Below are positions 32,927 to 41,452 of a stretch of 64,000 nucleotides of DNA, piece after piece (positions within the stretch are counted from its first letter, which is position 1; the number at the start of each line of letters is the position of its first letter). The notes below the pieces were generated by a model. That model saw nothing but the letters and a program-made list of their open reading frames with translations. It was not told where the DNA came from and did no database searches. The translations under genes and the position numbers were made by a program. The stretch is from Saccharospirillum sp039982735 (lineage in GTDB: Bacteria; Pseudomonadota; Gammaproteobacteria; Pseudomonadales; Natronospirillaceae), in contig NZ_JBDWXV010000015.1 in assembly GCF_039982735.1 (NCBI RefSeq), positions 62,001 through 126,000 on the forward strand, given 5' to 3'.

Positions 32927-34289
32927 CGCGTCCACCCTTGGGACCAAAGCCGGAAGGCTTGTTGGCGTAGGGGTTCTCGCCCACCTTGAATTCAAACCGG
33001 ATCGGCGTACCGCGCACTTTCAACGCCTTGCGGAAGGCGTTTTCCAGATACCGCTTGTAGCTGCCCGGCAAATCGCCCAACTGGTTACCGTGAATCACGA
33101 TGATCGGCGGGTTCGAGCCACCCTGGTGTGCATAGCGGGGCTTGATGCGCCGGCCGCGCACCATTGGCGGCTGGTGCAGCTCAATCACCCCTTGCATGAT
33201 GGTGGTCAGCTGGTTGGTGCTCCACTTGCGCCGCGCCGAATGGTAGGCCAGGTCCACCGATTTGTAGAGATGGCCAACGTTGGTGCCGTGCAGCGCCGAA
33301 ATAAAGTGCATGTCGGCCCAGTCCAGAAACGGCATGCGCCGGTCGATGCTTTCCTTGATCTTCTTTTTCTCGTCTTCGCTGAGGCCATCCCATTTATTGA
33401 TGGCCACCACCAGACCGCGGCCCGATTCCAGCACAAAGCCGAGCATGTGCATATCCTGCTCGACCAGCCCATCCCGGGCATCCAGCACCAGCACAACGAC
33501 GTTTGCGTCCTGAATGGCCTGGAGGGTTTTGACGATGGAAAATTTTTCAACCGCTTCGGAGACACTGCGCCGGCGGCGAATACCGGCGGTATCGATCAGG
33601 GTATAGGCCTGGCCGTCGCGCTCATAGGGTATGTAAATACTGTCCATCGTGGTGCCTGCCTGGTCGTAAACCACGACCCGGTCTTCACCCATGATACGGT
33701 TGATCAGTGTTGACTTACCCACATTCGGACGGCCAACAATGGCCAGACGAATGTTGTCTTCCTCGTCTTCATCAGCGCCTTCGATGGGCTCCGGCTCCGG
33801 GAAATCTTCGAGCGCCAGCTCCAGCAAAGAACGCACACCCCGGTTATGCGCCGCGGCAATCGGAAGCGGGTCGGTCGACAAACCCAGCTCATGAAAGTCA
33901 CCCAGAACCACATCGGTGTCCAGACCATCAGTCTTGTTCACCACCAATACCGTTTTCTTGCCGGTCTTGCGCAAATGCTGGGCGATGTGGTTATCGGCTG
34001 CCGTCACACCCGCCTGGGCGTCGGTAATGAACAGAACAACATCCGCCTCTTCAATGGCAGCGAGACTCTGCTCGGCCATCTTGGCGTCCAACCCCTGCTC
34101 AAACCCACTGATACCGCCGGTATCGATCACAATAAAGGGGCGCTCACCCAACTTGCCGTCACCGTATTTACGGTCACGGGTCAGGCCCGCCCAGTCGGCC
34201 ACGAGGGCATCCCGGGTGCGGGTGAAGCGGTTAAACAGGGTCGATTTACCCACATTGGGTCGCCCGACCAGGGCAATTACAGGGATCAT
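32883..34289 (-). CDS. der: Ribosome biogenesis GTPase Der (EngA)
   Basis: A 468-residue protein with two tandem GTPase domains, needed for 50S subunit maturation. GRPNVGKSTLFNRF (about 8) and GRPNVGKSTLINRI (about 187) are the two P-loops, with NKTDG and NKWDG as base-specificity motifs. The C-terminal KH-like domain contains RRIKPRYAHQGGSNPP. A basic tail (GPKGGRGGKQTTKKTQRARR) follows. Length and order are standard. It is downstream of bamB, as in other gammaproteobacteria. Confidence 0.97.
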   Translation of the reverse strand: MIPVIALVGRPNVGKSTLFNRFTRTRDALVADWAGLTRDRKYGDGKLGERPFIVIDTGGISGFEQGLDAKMAEQSLAAIEEADVVLFITDAQAGVTAADNHIAQHLRKTGKKTVLVVNKTDGLDTDVVLGDFHELGLSTDPLPIAAAHNRGVRSLLELALEDFPEPEPIEGADEDEEDNIRLAIVGRPNVGKSTLINRIMGEDRVVVYDQAGTTMDSIYIPYERDGQAYTLIDTAGIRRRRSVSEAVEKFSIVKTLQAIQDANVVVLVLDARDGLVEQDMHMLGFVLESGRGLVVAINKWDGLSEDEKKKIKESIDRRMPFLDWADMHFISALHGTNVGHLYKSVDLAYHSARRKWSTNQLTTIMQGVIELHQPPMVRGRRIKPRYAHQGGSNPPIIVIHGNQLGDLPGSYKRYLENAFRKALKVRGTPIRFEFKVGENPYANKPSGFGPKGGRGGKQTTKKTQRARR

Positions 34290-34327
34290 GATGTCTTCCA
34301 GTGCCTCTACAGGCTATTAATGCAAGA

Positions 34328-34357
34328 AACCGCGAGACCAATTCTGGCCTCGCGGTT
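34328..34357 (-). terminator. Hairpin between bamB and der
   Basis: AACCGCGAG (34328-34336) pairs perfectly with CTCGCGGTT (34349-34357). Inner pairs extend the stem past one mismatch. On the minus strand it is followed by TCTTGCATT, a poor T tract, so it may be a weak terminator or processing site. On the plus strand ATTTTAG follows. Confidence 0.5.
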
Positions 34358-34398
34358 CGTATTTTAGTCACGTTTTCACGGGTGGCACCCGGTGGCCG

Positions 34399-35553
34399 CT
34401 ACTGATCGCGCCGGCGCAAGCTCATCATCTTGATGCGCGAGCTGTTGCCTTGTTGCAAAAGGCGGTCACCAAAAGGTACTGGTGCGGTGTAAATACCAGT
34501 CCAGTCAATCGACTGAGAGACTAGCCATTCACCGGACTGCGCATCCAGAACATGGACGAAACCCGCACCGTCGGCAACGGCCAGGGCGTCCTGGCCCGGC
34601 CACTCCACCAATTCGGTCAGGCGGCGGTAGGTAAACTGTTCCTGAGTCCAGACCGGTTCCAGCGTTTGCGGGTCCATGGCGATGACGTGGCTTTGATCGT
34701 TCACGCCATACCAGTAATTCTCACCGGCAACGATGGCCCGGTAAGTCGAAAACGGCTTGGTCGCGACCACTCGGCCAGAATCGGCTTCGATGACCAGCAT
34801 ATCACCCTGATAGCCCGCTGCCAGAATATAGCCGTCGACCACGGTGATGGAACCGTCAACATCGACCAGCCGGCTGACATCGGTTTTACCCGATGCACGG
34901 GCCAAACGGTACTCCCACTCGGGTGAGCCATCGTTCAGATTCAGTGCAACCAGCTTGCCGTTAGCCAGGCCAGTGACTACCCAGTCATTCACCACAACCG
35001 GGGCGGCGGTGCCGGTCACCGTCAGGCTCGGCTCGACGTCCTGATACGCCCATAGGGCCCGGCCCGTATTTCGCTCGAGCGCTGTCACGCGGCCATCGGT
35101 GGTTTGTACGATGATGCGGTCATCGAGCAATACCGGTGCTTCGGTTGCCAGCGCGCTGAGCGGGTTGCGCCAGACCGGCTCACCTTCCCAGTCGAGCATC
35201 AGCAAATCACCATTGCCAGTCACAACGACCATATTGCGTTCATCGGCGGCAACCGGCGACACGATCTGGTCGGCCACCTGACGCCGCCAGATGAACCGGC
35301 CGCGCTCGTTCAACAACACGATTTCACCGAGCGGCGATGCCGTCAGAATGCCCTGGTCTGTGACCGTTGGGGTAATCCGGTTCAACGGCACTTCGGTGTA
35401 GAAGTCGACCAGGATATGCCACCAGTCGATCGTCAGCCGGGCCTTTTCGGGCCGTTCTTCAGGCAGCGGCGCAGGCGCTTCCCGCAGTGGGCCCGACGAA
35501 CAGGCAGCCAGCGTGAGGCTGGCGACCAGTGTCAGTATCGCAGTCAGCCGCAT
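34399..35553 (-). CDS. bamB: Outer-membrane assembly lipoprotein BamB
   Basis: A 384-residue lipoprotein of the BAM complex that inserts beta-barrel proteins into the outer membrane. The lipoprotein signal peptide ends LTLAAC, with the lipidated Cys followed by SSG. The rest is an eight-bladed propeller of PQQ-like repeats (for example ERNTGRALWAYQ, LNLNDGSPEWEY, DPQTLEPVWTQE). It starts with ATG one base inside the yfgM stop (TGATG). It sits in the conserved hisS-yfgM-bamB-der order. Confidence 0.95.
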   Translation of the reverse strand: MRLTAILTLVASLTLAACSSGPLREAPAPLPEERPEKARLTIDWWHILVDFYTEVPLNRITPTVTDQGILTASPLGEIVLLNERGRFIWRRQVADQIVSPVAADERNMVVVTGNGDLLMLDWEGEPVWRNPLSALATEAPVLLDDRIIVQTTDGRVTALERNTGRALWAYQDVEPSLTVTGTAAPVVVNDWVVTGLANGKLVALNLNDGSPEWEYRLARASGKTDVSRLVDVDGSITVVDGYILAAGYQGDMLVIEADSGRVVATKPFSTYRAIVAGENYWYGVNDQSHVIAMDPQTLEPVWTQEQFTYRRLTELVEWPGQDALAVADGAGFVHVLDAQSGEWLVSQSIDWTGIYTAPVPFGDRLLQQGNSSRIKMMSLRRRDQ

Positions 35554-36194
35554 CAAGCGTCGTCCGTCATTGCAGCCAGATCATCCAGCTTCATTTTCAG
35601 ATAAGGGCTTTCCACACCTTGTTGCTGGGCCTGTTCATAGGCCAGACGGTAGGCTTCGCGGGCAGCGTCAGCATCGCCATCGGCGCTGTGAATGTCGCCA
35701 CGCAGCTCGTTGATCACCAGATCGTACCCTTCGGTTTCAATGCTATCGAGCGTCGCCAGTGCGGCAGAGGTGTTATCCCGCGCAAACTGGACCCGCGCCA
35801 GCCGAACCCGAGCCACGGGTGCCAACAGCGCATCACTGTTGTCGACGGCCCAGCTCAATTCCTCTTCAGCCGCAGCCAGGTCACCCTGCTCTACTTTCTC
35901 TTTGGCGGCTTGAAACGCTGCGTAAACAGCGTAGGTGGTGTCTGGGAAGTCAGACTTCAGCGCTTGTGCGAGGGCGAGACGTTCACCGGCATCGCTGCTG
36001 GTATCATCCACCAGCTCCATCAGGGTGATGTACATGCCCGAGGCCGCTTCCTGTTTGGCCTGTACCGAGTTGCTGTAATACAACCAGCCAAAGTAGGCGA
36101 TGAGTGCCACCAGAATGCCACCAATAACGCCATTGCCGTAGGTTGCCCACCAGCGTTTAATCGCTTCAATCTGTTCCTGTTCGGTATCGTACAC
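35553..36194 (-). CDS. yfgM: YfgM-like translocon-associated TPR protein
   Basis: A 213-residue inner-membrane protein. A short cytoplasmic start (MYDTEQEQIEAIKRWWATYG) precedes one membrane segment (residues 22-42) and then TPR-like helices in the periplasm. In E. coli YfgM associates with SecYEG and PpiD and helps periplasmic chaperoning. Gene order hisS-yfgM-bamB-der is the conserved one, which supports the call. Confidence 0.9.
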   Translation of the reverse strand: MYDTEQEQIEAIKRWWATYGNGVIGGILVALIAYFGWLYYSNSVQAKQEAASGMYITLMELVDDTSSDAGERLALAQALKSDFPDTTYAVYAAFQAAKEKVEQGDLAAAEEELSWAVDNSDALLAPVARVRLARVQFARDNTSAALATLDSIETEGYDLVINELRGDIHSADGDADAAREAYRLAYEQAQQQGVESPYLKMKLDDLAAMTDDA

Positions 36195-36213
36195 CCTGTC
36201 TTTCTCCTCTGGC

Positions 36214-36271
36214 GGCTGCCTGGCGGTTCAACCCGAACCCCTGGCAGCCGGTTCTCCGGCATCAGCCGGAG
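36214..36271. other. Two consecutive hairpins between yfgM and hisS
   Basis: GGCTGCC (36214-36220) pairs with GGCAGCC (36243-36249) around an inner GGTT/AACC stem. CTCCGGC (36254-36260) pairs with GCCGGAG (36265-36271) around a four-base loop. No T run follows on the minus strand, so these look like mRNA processing or stabilising structures in the 85-base hisS-yfgM spacer rather than a terminator. Confidence 0.45.
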
Positions 36272-36279
36272 GGTCTGTT

Positions 36280-37593
36280 TTATGATTGTGCGTGCGTAAC
36301 CGCATGTTGCGACTGGCTACCATACTGATTCATCAACCAGTTCGCCAGCTCCCCCTGCGCCAGGGTTTGCTGCGGTGCGTCGTCGCGTAGGGATTTGACA
36401 GTGACCTGACTGCCTGAGGCCTCGTCTTCACCCAGAATCAGCGCCCAGCGAGCACCTGACTTGTCGGCTTTTTTCATCTGGCTCTTGAAACTGCCACCGC
36501 CGCAATGGGAGATCAGCCTCAACCCGCCCACCTCAGTGCGCAGCGTTTCGGCCAGCGCCAGGCCCTGGGTTTCGGCCAGATCACCGGCCATGATCAGGTA
36601 GGCATCGACCGTCTCGAACACCTCGGCCGGTATCTTGTTAAGCGTCTCCAGCATCAGTAGTAACCGCTCAACACCCAAGGCAAACCCGGCCGCGGGTGTC
36701 GGTTTGCCGCCCAGCATGGGCACCAGCCCATCGTACCGGCCACCACCGCAGACGGTGCCCTGGGCACCCAGGCTGTCGGTTATCCACTCAAACACCGTCT
36801 GTGAATAATAATCGAGCCCGCGCACCAGCCGTGGGTTCACGGTATAACGGACGCCTGCGCTGTCGAGCCGGGTGCACAAACTCTGGAAGTGCATCCGCGA
36901 CTCGTCATCCAGGTAGGCATCGAATTTGGGCGCGCTGTCCAGCAGCTTCTGTGTGCTTTCCGATTTGCTGTCCAGTATCCGCAACGGGTTGCTGTATAAC
37001 CGGTTCTGGCTGTCTTCGTCGAGCTGCTCTTTCACCGTTTCCAGGTAATCGACCAGCGCCTTGCGATAGCGACCACGGGCTTCGGAACTGCCCAGCGTAT
37101 TCAGGTTGAGGGTGACATGATCACCGAGGCCCAGGTTGTTTAGCAGGCGCGCGCTGACCAGAATCAGCTCGGCGTCGATATCCGGTGTGGCCACGCCAAA
37201 GACTTCAGCGCCAATCTGATGAAACTGACGGTAACGCCCTTTCTGCGGCCGCTCGTAACGAAACATGGCACCGCTGTACCAGAGACGTTGAATCTGGTTG
37301 TGCAGCAAGCCATGCTGCAACGCCGCTCTAACGCAGCCGGCCGTGCCTTCGGGGCGCAGAGTCAGGCTGTCACCACCGCGGTCATCAAAGGTGTACATTT
37401 CCTTTTCAACAATATCGGTATGCTCGCCCACGCCGCGTTTGAACAGCGCCGTTGGTTCAACCACCGGCATGCGAATTTCGCGATAGCCATATTGACCCAA
37501 AACGGTTTTGATCTGGCCTTCCAGGTACTGCCAGACCGGACTCGCCTCCGGCAGGATATCGTTCATGCCACGGATGGCTTGTAATGTGGACAA
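36280..37593 (-). CDS. hisS: Histidyl-tRNA synthetase
   Basis: A 437-residue class II synthetase. Motif 2 is FRYERPQKGRYRQFHQIGAEVFG, the histidine-specific motifs are VRGLDYYSQTVFEW and GGGRYDGL, and motif 3 is FALGVERLLLML. The C-terminal anticodon-binding domain starts near 330. It starts MSTLQAIRGMNDILP, as in the family. It follows ispG by 64 bases in the conserved cluster. Confidence 0.97.
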   Translation of the reverse strand: MSTLQAIRGMNDILPEASPVWQYLEGQIKTVLGQYGYREIRMPVVEPTALFKRGVGEHTDIVEKEMYTFDDRGGDSLTLRPEGTAGCVRAALQHGLLHNQIQRLWYSGAMFRYERPQKGRYRQFHQIGAEVFGVATPDIDAELILVSARLLNNLGLGDHVTLNLNTLGSSEARGRYRKALVDYLETVKEQLDEDSQNRLYSNPLRILDSKSESTQKLLDSAPKFDAYLDDESRMHFQSLCTRLDSAGVRYTVNPRLVRGLDYYSQTVFEWITDSLGAQGTVCGGGRYDGLVPMLGGKPTPAAGFALGVERLLLMLETLNKIPAEVFETVDAYLIMAGDLAETQGLALAETLRTEVGGLRLISHCGGGSFKSQMKKADKSGARWALILGEDEASGSQVTVKSLRDDAPQQTLAQGELANWLMNQYGSQSQHAVTHAQS

Positions 37594-37657
37594 CCTTACT
37601 CTCCCTCAATCAATGCGTTCGGCCCGGGACACAAGGTCCGGGAATCGCCGACCCATA

Positions 37658-38779
37658 TTACTGGCTCTTGGCGATAACCAGCGCTTCTTCGGCTTCTTTT
37701 TCGGCAATTTTACGGCGGATCAATTGTTCGTAGTGATCCACCAGGGTGTCGTTCTGCACTTTATGGTCCGGCTTGCCATCGACGTAAATCAGGTTGGAGG
37801 GGCTGCCGCCGGTGAGGCCAAGGTCAGCCTCCTTGGCTTCACCCGGGCCGTTAACCACGCAGCCGATCACCGCAACGTCGAGAGGCGTTAGCACGTCTTC
37901 CAGACGCGATTCGAGCGCATTCATGGTGCCAATCACATCGAAGTTCTGCCGCGAGCAACTCGGGCAAGCAATAAAGTTAATGCCCTTGTTACGCAACCGC
38001 AGGCTTTTCAGAATATCAAAGCCAACTTTAATCTCTTCAACCGGGTCCGCCGCCAGCGAGACCCGCAGTGTGTCGCCAATGCCGTCCATCAGCAGCATGC
38101 CCAGCCCTACCGATGACTTCACCGTGCCCGAGCGCAGGCCGCCAGCTTCGGTAATGCCCAGGTGCAGCGGCTGTTCAATCTGGCTCGCAATCTGGCGGTA
38201 GGCGGCAACCGTCATAAAGACATCGGAGGCTTTCAGGCTGAGTTTGAAGTTCTGGAAATCGAGCCGGTCAAGAATGTCGATGTGACGCATGGCCGATTCG
38301 ACCAACGCTTCCGGTGTCGGTTCGCCGTATTTCTTTTGCAGGTCTTTTTCCAGAGAGCCGGCATTCACGCCAATACGGATGGGTATGTTGCGATCCCGCG
38401 CGGCTTCAACCACGGCCCGAACCCGATCTTCCCGGCCAATATTGCCAGGGTTGATGCGCAGGCAATCGACACCCAGTTCGGCGACTCGCAGTGCGATTTT
38501 GTAGTCGAAATGAATATCGGCGATCAGCGGCAGGCTGACGCGTTTGCGAATGGCGCCAAAGGCTTCGGCCGCGTCCATGCTGGGCACAGAGACCCGAACC
38601 AGATCGGCACCCGCCGATTGCAGCCGTTCGATCTGATCGACTGTGGCATCGACATCGCAGGTTTCGGTGTTGGTCATGCTCTGTACGGCGATGGGCGCAT
38701 CGCCACCAATTGGCACGTCTCCAACCCAGATTTTGCGAGATACCCGACGCTTGATCGGGCTAACGTGTTGCTTGTTCAT
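37658..38779 (-). CDS. ispG: 4-hydroxy-3-methylbut-2-enyl diphosphate synthase (IspG)
   Basis: A 373-residue [4Fe-4S] enzyme of the MEP isoprenoid pathway that reduces MEcPP to HMBPP. A TIM barrel carries RRVSRKIWVGDVPIGGDAPI at the start. The cluster cysteines are in CPSCSRQNFD and GCVVNGPGEAKEADLG. Its four-base overlap with pilW upstream is notable, because rodZ is normally found between them in this neighbourhood. Confidence 0.97.
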   Translation of the reverse strand: MNKQHVSPIKRRVSRKIWVGDVPIGGDAPIAVQSMTNTETCDVDATVDQIERLQSAGADLVRVSVPSMDAAEAFGAIRKRVSLPLIADIHFDYKIALRVAELGVDCLRINPGNIGREDRVRAVVEAARDRNIPIRIGVNAGSLEKDLQKKYGEPTPEALVESAMRHIDILDRLDFQNFKLSLKASDVFMTVAAYRQIASQIEQPLHLGITEAGGLRSGTVKSSVGLGMLLMDGIGDTLRVSLAADPVEEIKVGFDILKSLRLRNKGINFIACPSCSRQNFDVIGTMNALESRLEDVLTPLDVAVIGCVVNGPGEAKEADLGLTGGSPSNLIYVDGKPDHKVQNDTLVDHYEQLIRRKIAEKEAEEALVIAKSQ

Positions 38780-39564
38780 GAAACACCCTGCTCTTGCTTC
38801 CAGCGTTGAAATTCACGAAATTCGGGGCTGTTGGCAAAACGGTTGCGAAATTGCAATTCGAGTGATGAATAAAGATCTTCATCGTTCATGGCATGGGCGA
38901 TGCGGACACCCAGCCAGAGTGTGAACGGGGTCTGGTTCGCCCGGTTGGCACGCACCAGCGAAATGTACCCCCGGTAGGCTCGCAATGCTTCCTGCATGCG
39001 CTCCTGCTGGAATTGCAAATCGGCCAATCCGATGTAGCTGTTCACCAGCAACCGGTCCAGCACAATGGCCCGCTCATAGGCAGCAATGGCTTCGTCGACC
39101 CGGTCAACACGGCGCGAACTCAGCGCCAGGTATTCGAAACTCAGGGCACGACGCTGGTAAAAAGTGTCTTGAACAACGTCGGCGAATTCCTCGCGCGCGT
39201 TTTCATAGCTGCGTTCGTTATAGAGGAAGACCGCGTACTGAAACCGTGCTTCAGTGCCGCCATCGTACCGGATGGCGCGGCGAAAATGGTGATCGGCCAG
39301 GTCAACTTCCCGTTCGACTTCATACACACGGGCCAAACCGAGGTGAGCCCCCGAGGCCCGGCTGTCGATGTCGAGCGCCTGGTCCAGCGAGCGCTTGGCT
39401 TCGAACAGGTTGTTGTTTTCGAAGTGGGCATAGCCAATCTGAATATAGGTTTCTACGGCCTTGTCCAGATCCTGTTTTCCGGAGAATGGGCTTTGGGTTG
39501 TTGTCACACAGGCGGTTAACAACACCGACACTGCAACAAGCGCCAGGGCACGGATCACGTTCAT
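38776..39564 (-). CDS. pilW: Type IV pilus biogenesis/stability lipoprotein PilW (PilF)
   Basis: A 262-residue lipoprotein: the signal peptide ends SVLLTAC, with the lipidated Cys before VTTT. About six TPR motifs follow (AHFENNNLFEAKRSLDQAL, AHLGLARVYEVE, SYIGLADLQFQQE). In Pseudomonas and Neisseria this pilotin brings the PilQ secretin to the outer membrane and stabilises it. The conserved location after rlmN supports the name. It overlaps rlmN and ispG by four bases on each side. Confidence 0.9.
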   Translation of the reverse strand: MNVIRALALVAVSVLLTACVTTTQSPFSGKQDLDKAVETYIQIGYAHFENNNLFEAKRSLDQALDIDSRASGAHLGLARVYEVEREVDLADHHFRRAIRYDGGTEARFQYAVFLYNERSYENAREEFADVVQDTFYQRRALSFEYLALSSRRVDRVDEAIAAYERAIVLDRLLVNSYIGLADLQFQQERMQEALRAYRGYISLVRANRANQTPFTLWLGVRIAHAMNDEDLYSSLELQFRNRFANSPEFREFQRWKQEQGVS

Positions 39565-40724
39565 AATACATTCCTCTGAAAACGGGCACCCGCCAGTTCG
39601 GCCGCCGTCTGGCCCAACTGAACCGCTTCGATAAACCGGTCGGAACGACGGGTCTTGTCTGTTACCTCCCCAACCAGCTGACCGCAGGCCGCATCGATGT
39701 CGTCGCCACGCGTTTTGCGAATGGTCACGTTGTAGCCCGCTGCCGTCAGGATATCCCGGAACTTGTGCATCCGGTTGTTGCTGGGGCGTTCATACCCCGA
39801 ATTCGGAAAGGGATTAAACGGAATCAGGTTGATTTTGCAGGGTGTATTGCGTAACACCTCTACCAGCTCGTGGGCGAGCTCGGGTTTGTCATTCACTTCG
39901 TTCATCAGCGTGTATTCAATGGTGACCACACGCTTTTCCGAGAACCGGCTCATGTAATGGTTGCAGGCGTCCAGCACCGATTCGATGTTGTACTTGCGGT
40001 TCACCGGCACCAGCGTATTGCGCAAGGCATCGTTGGGTGCGTGCAGCGACAGTGCCAGTGCCACATCAGTGACCTTGGCCAGTTCATAAATGGCGGGCAC
40101 CACGCCCGATGTGCTCAGCGTCACCCGGCGTTTAGACAGGCCATAGGCGTTGTCTTCCATCATCAGCCCCATCGCCTCGACCACGTTGTCGAAGTTCAGC
40201 AGCGGTTCGCCCATGCCCATCATCACCACATTGGTGACCCTGCGCTGGCGTTTTTCACCCGGCTGGTCGAACGATCGCACCGCAATCCAGACCTGGCCAA
40301 TGATTTCAGCGGTACTCAAATCCCGGTTAAAGCCCTGTTTGCCGGTTGAGCAAAAGGAGCAGTCCAGCGCGCAGCCAATCTGGGAGGAAACGCAGAGAGT
40401 GCCACGGTCATCTTCGGGAATGAACACCGTTTCAATGGCACTGCCGCCCGGCATCTTCATGACCCATTTGCGGGTGCCGTCTTTCGAGTCTTTCTGGTAA
40501 GTCACTTCGGGCGCGACAATTTCAGCGCACTCGTGCAGCTTGGCCCGGGTGGCCTTGCTGATGTCGGTCATGTCGTCGAAATTGTCGACGCCATGCTGGT
40601 GAATCCACTTCAGAACCTGAATCGCGCGAAATTTCTTTTCGCCGAGACGGTCGACAAAAAACGCCTCCAGGGCGGGCAGTCCCATCCCCAGCAGGTTCAC
40701 TTTCTGTGCCGTTTGTTCAGTCAT
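39561..40724 (-). CDS. rlmN: Dual-specificity 23S rRNA/tRNA methyltransferase RlmN
   Basis: A 387-residue radical SAM enzyme methylating C2 of adenosine 2503 in 23S rRNA and adenosine 37 in some tRNAs. The CX3CX2C cluster motif is CALDCSFC. The methyl-carrying Cys is in DAACGQL near the C-terminus, and the partner Cys is in GTLCVSSQIG. VMMGMGEPLLNFDNV is the SAM-binding GGEP-like motif. Length is standard and the gene follows ndk by 111 bases, as is usual. Confidence 0.96.
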   Translation of the reverse strand: MTEQTAQKVNLLGMGLPALEAFFVDRLGEKKFRAIQVLKWIHQHGVDNFDDMTDISKATRAKLHECAEIVAPEVTYQKDSKDGTRKWVMKMPGGSAIETVFIPEDDRGTLCVSSQIGCALDCSFCSTGKQGFNRDLSTAEIIGQVWIAVRSFDQPGEKRQRRVTNVVMMGMGEPLLNFDNVVEAMGLMMEDNAYGLSKRRVTLSTSGVVPAIYELAKVTDVALALSLHAPNDALRNTLVPVNRKYNIESVLDACNHYMSRFSEKRVVTIEYTLMNEVNDKPELAHELVEVLRNTPCKINLIPFNPFPNSGYERPSNNRMHKFRDILTAAGYNVTIRKTRGDDIDAACGQLVGEVTDKTRRSDRFIEAVQLGQTAAELAGARFQRNVL

Positions 40725-40755
40725 GAATTCACCTTTGTATTCGGTAGGTCGTTCT

Positions 40756-40803
40756 AAAACAGCAGGCCCGGCACACCCGGAGGCGTGCCTGAATGGGCCT
40801 GCC
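40756..40803 (-). terminator. Terminator-like structure between ndk and rlmN
   Basis: On the minus strand, after the ndk stop, CAGGCCC pairs with GGGCCTG and an inner GGCAC with GTGCC. CTGTTTTAG then follows. Nearer the stop a second perfect hairpin, CGGGGCAGC/GCTGCCCCG (40803-40825), has no T run. Together they likely reduce read-through from ndk into rlmN. Confidence 0.6.
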
Positions 40804-40835
40804 GGGGCAGCCTGGTGCTGCCCCGCATCGATGCT

Positions 40836-41264
40836 TCAGCCGCGCGGGCAGATCTCATCGTTCGAGAAGAAATAGGCAATTTCGCGCTCGGCCGAGGCCG
40901 GGGCGTCAGAACCGTGCACGGCATTGGCGTCAATGCTGTCAGCGTAGTCGTGACGCAGGGTGCCTGCAGCGGCTTCAGCCGGGTTGGTTGCGCCCATGAT
41001 CTCACGGTTCTTGGCAATGGCGTTCTCGCCTTCCAGAACCTGAACCATCACCGGGCCAGACGTCATGAACTGGACCAGAGCACCGAAAAACGGACGCTCT
41101 TTGTGCTCGGCGTAAAAGCCTTCAGCCTGCTCCTGGCTCAAATGAACCATTTTTGAGGCAACGATGCTCAGGCCAGCAGCCTCAAAGCGGCTGTAGATGG
41201 CGCCAATCAGGTTTTTGGCAACGGCATCGGGCTTAACGATGGAAAAGGTGCGTTCAATAGCCAT
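40836..41264 (-). CDS. ndk: Nucleoside diphosphate kinase
   Basis: A 142-residue enzyme that balances NTP pools through a phosphohistidine intermediate. The catalytic His is in NAVHGSDAPASAEREI. The start MAIERTFSIVKPDAV is the family start at ATG 41264; the frame upstream is open, but no homology extends there. It is conserved next to rlmN. Confidence 0.97.
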   Translation of the reverse strand: MAIERTFSIVKPDAVAKNLIGAIYSRFEAAGLSIVASKMVHLSQEQAEGFYAEHKERPFFGALVQFMTSGPVMVQVLEGENAIAKNREIMGATNPAEAAAGTLRHDYADSIDANAVHGSDAPASAEREIAYFFSNDEICPRG

Positions 41265-41452
41265 GTTCAGTAAAGCTCCACTGTGTACGAATTGAGTCGG
41301 GCGCGGATTATACGTGGCTGGAGCCGCCGTTACCATGGCTCCGGGGCGGGTTTTACCCGACTTGACACGGGCCTGAGCCAGGCCGCAAGGCGACGGGTGT
41401 CAGGACCGAGCGGTGAAGCAGCTGTAAATCAACCGAAACAGGGGCCAAGGCG

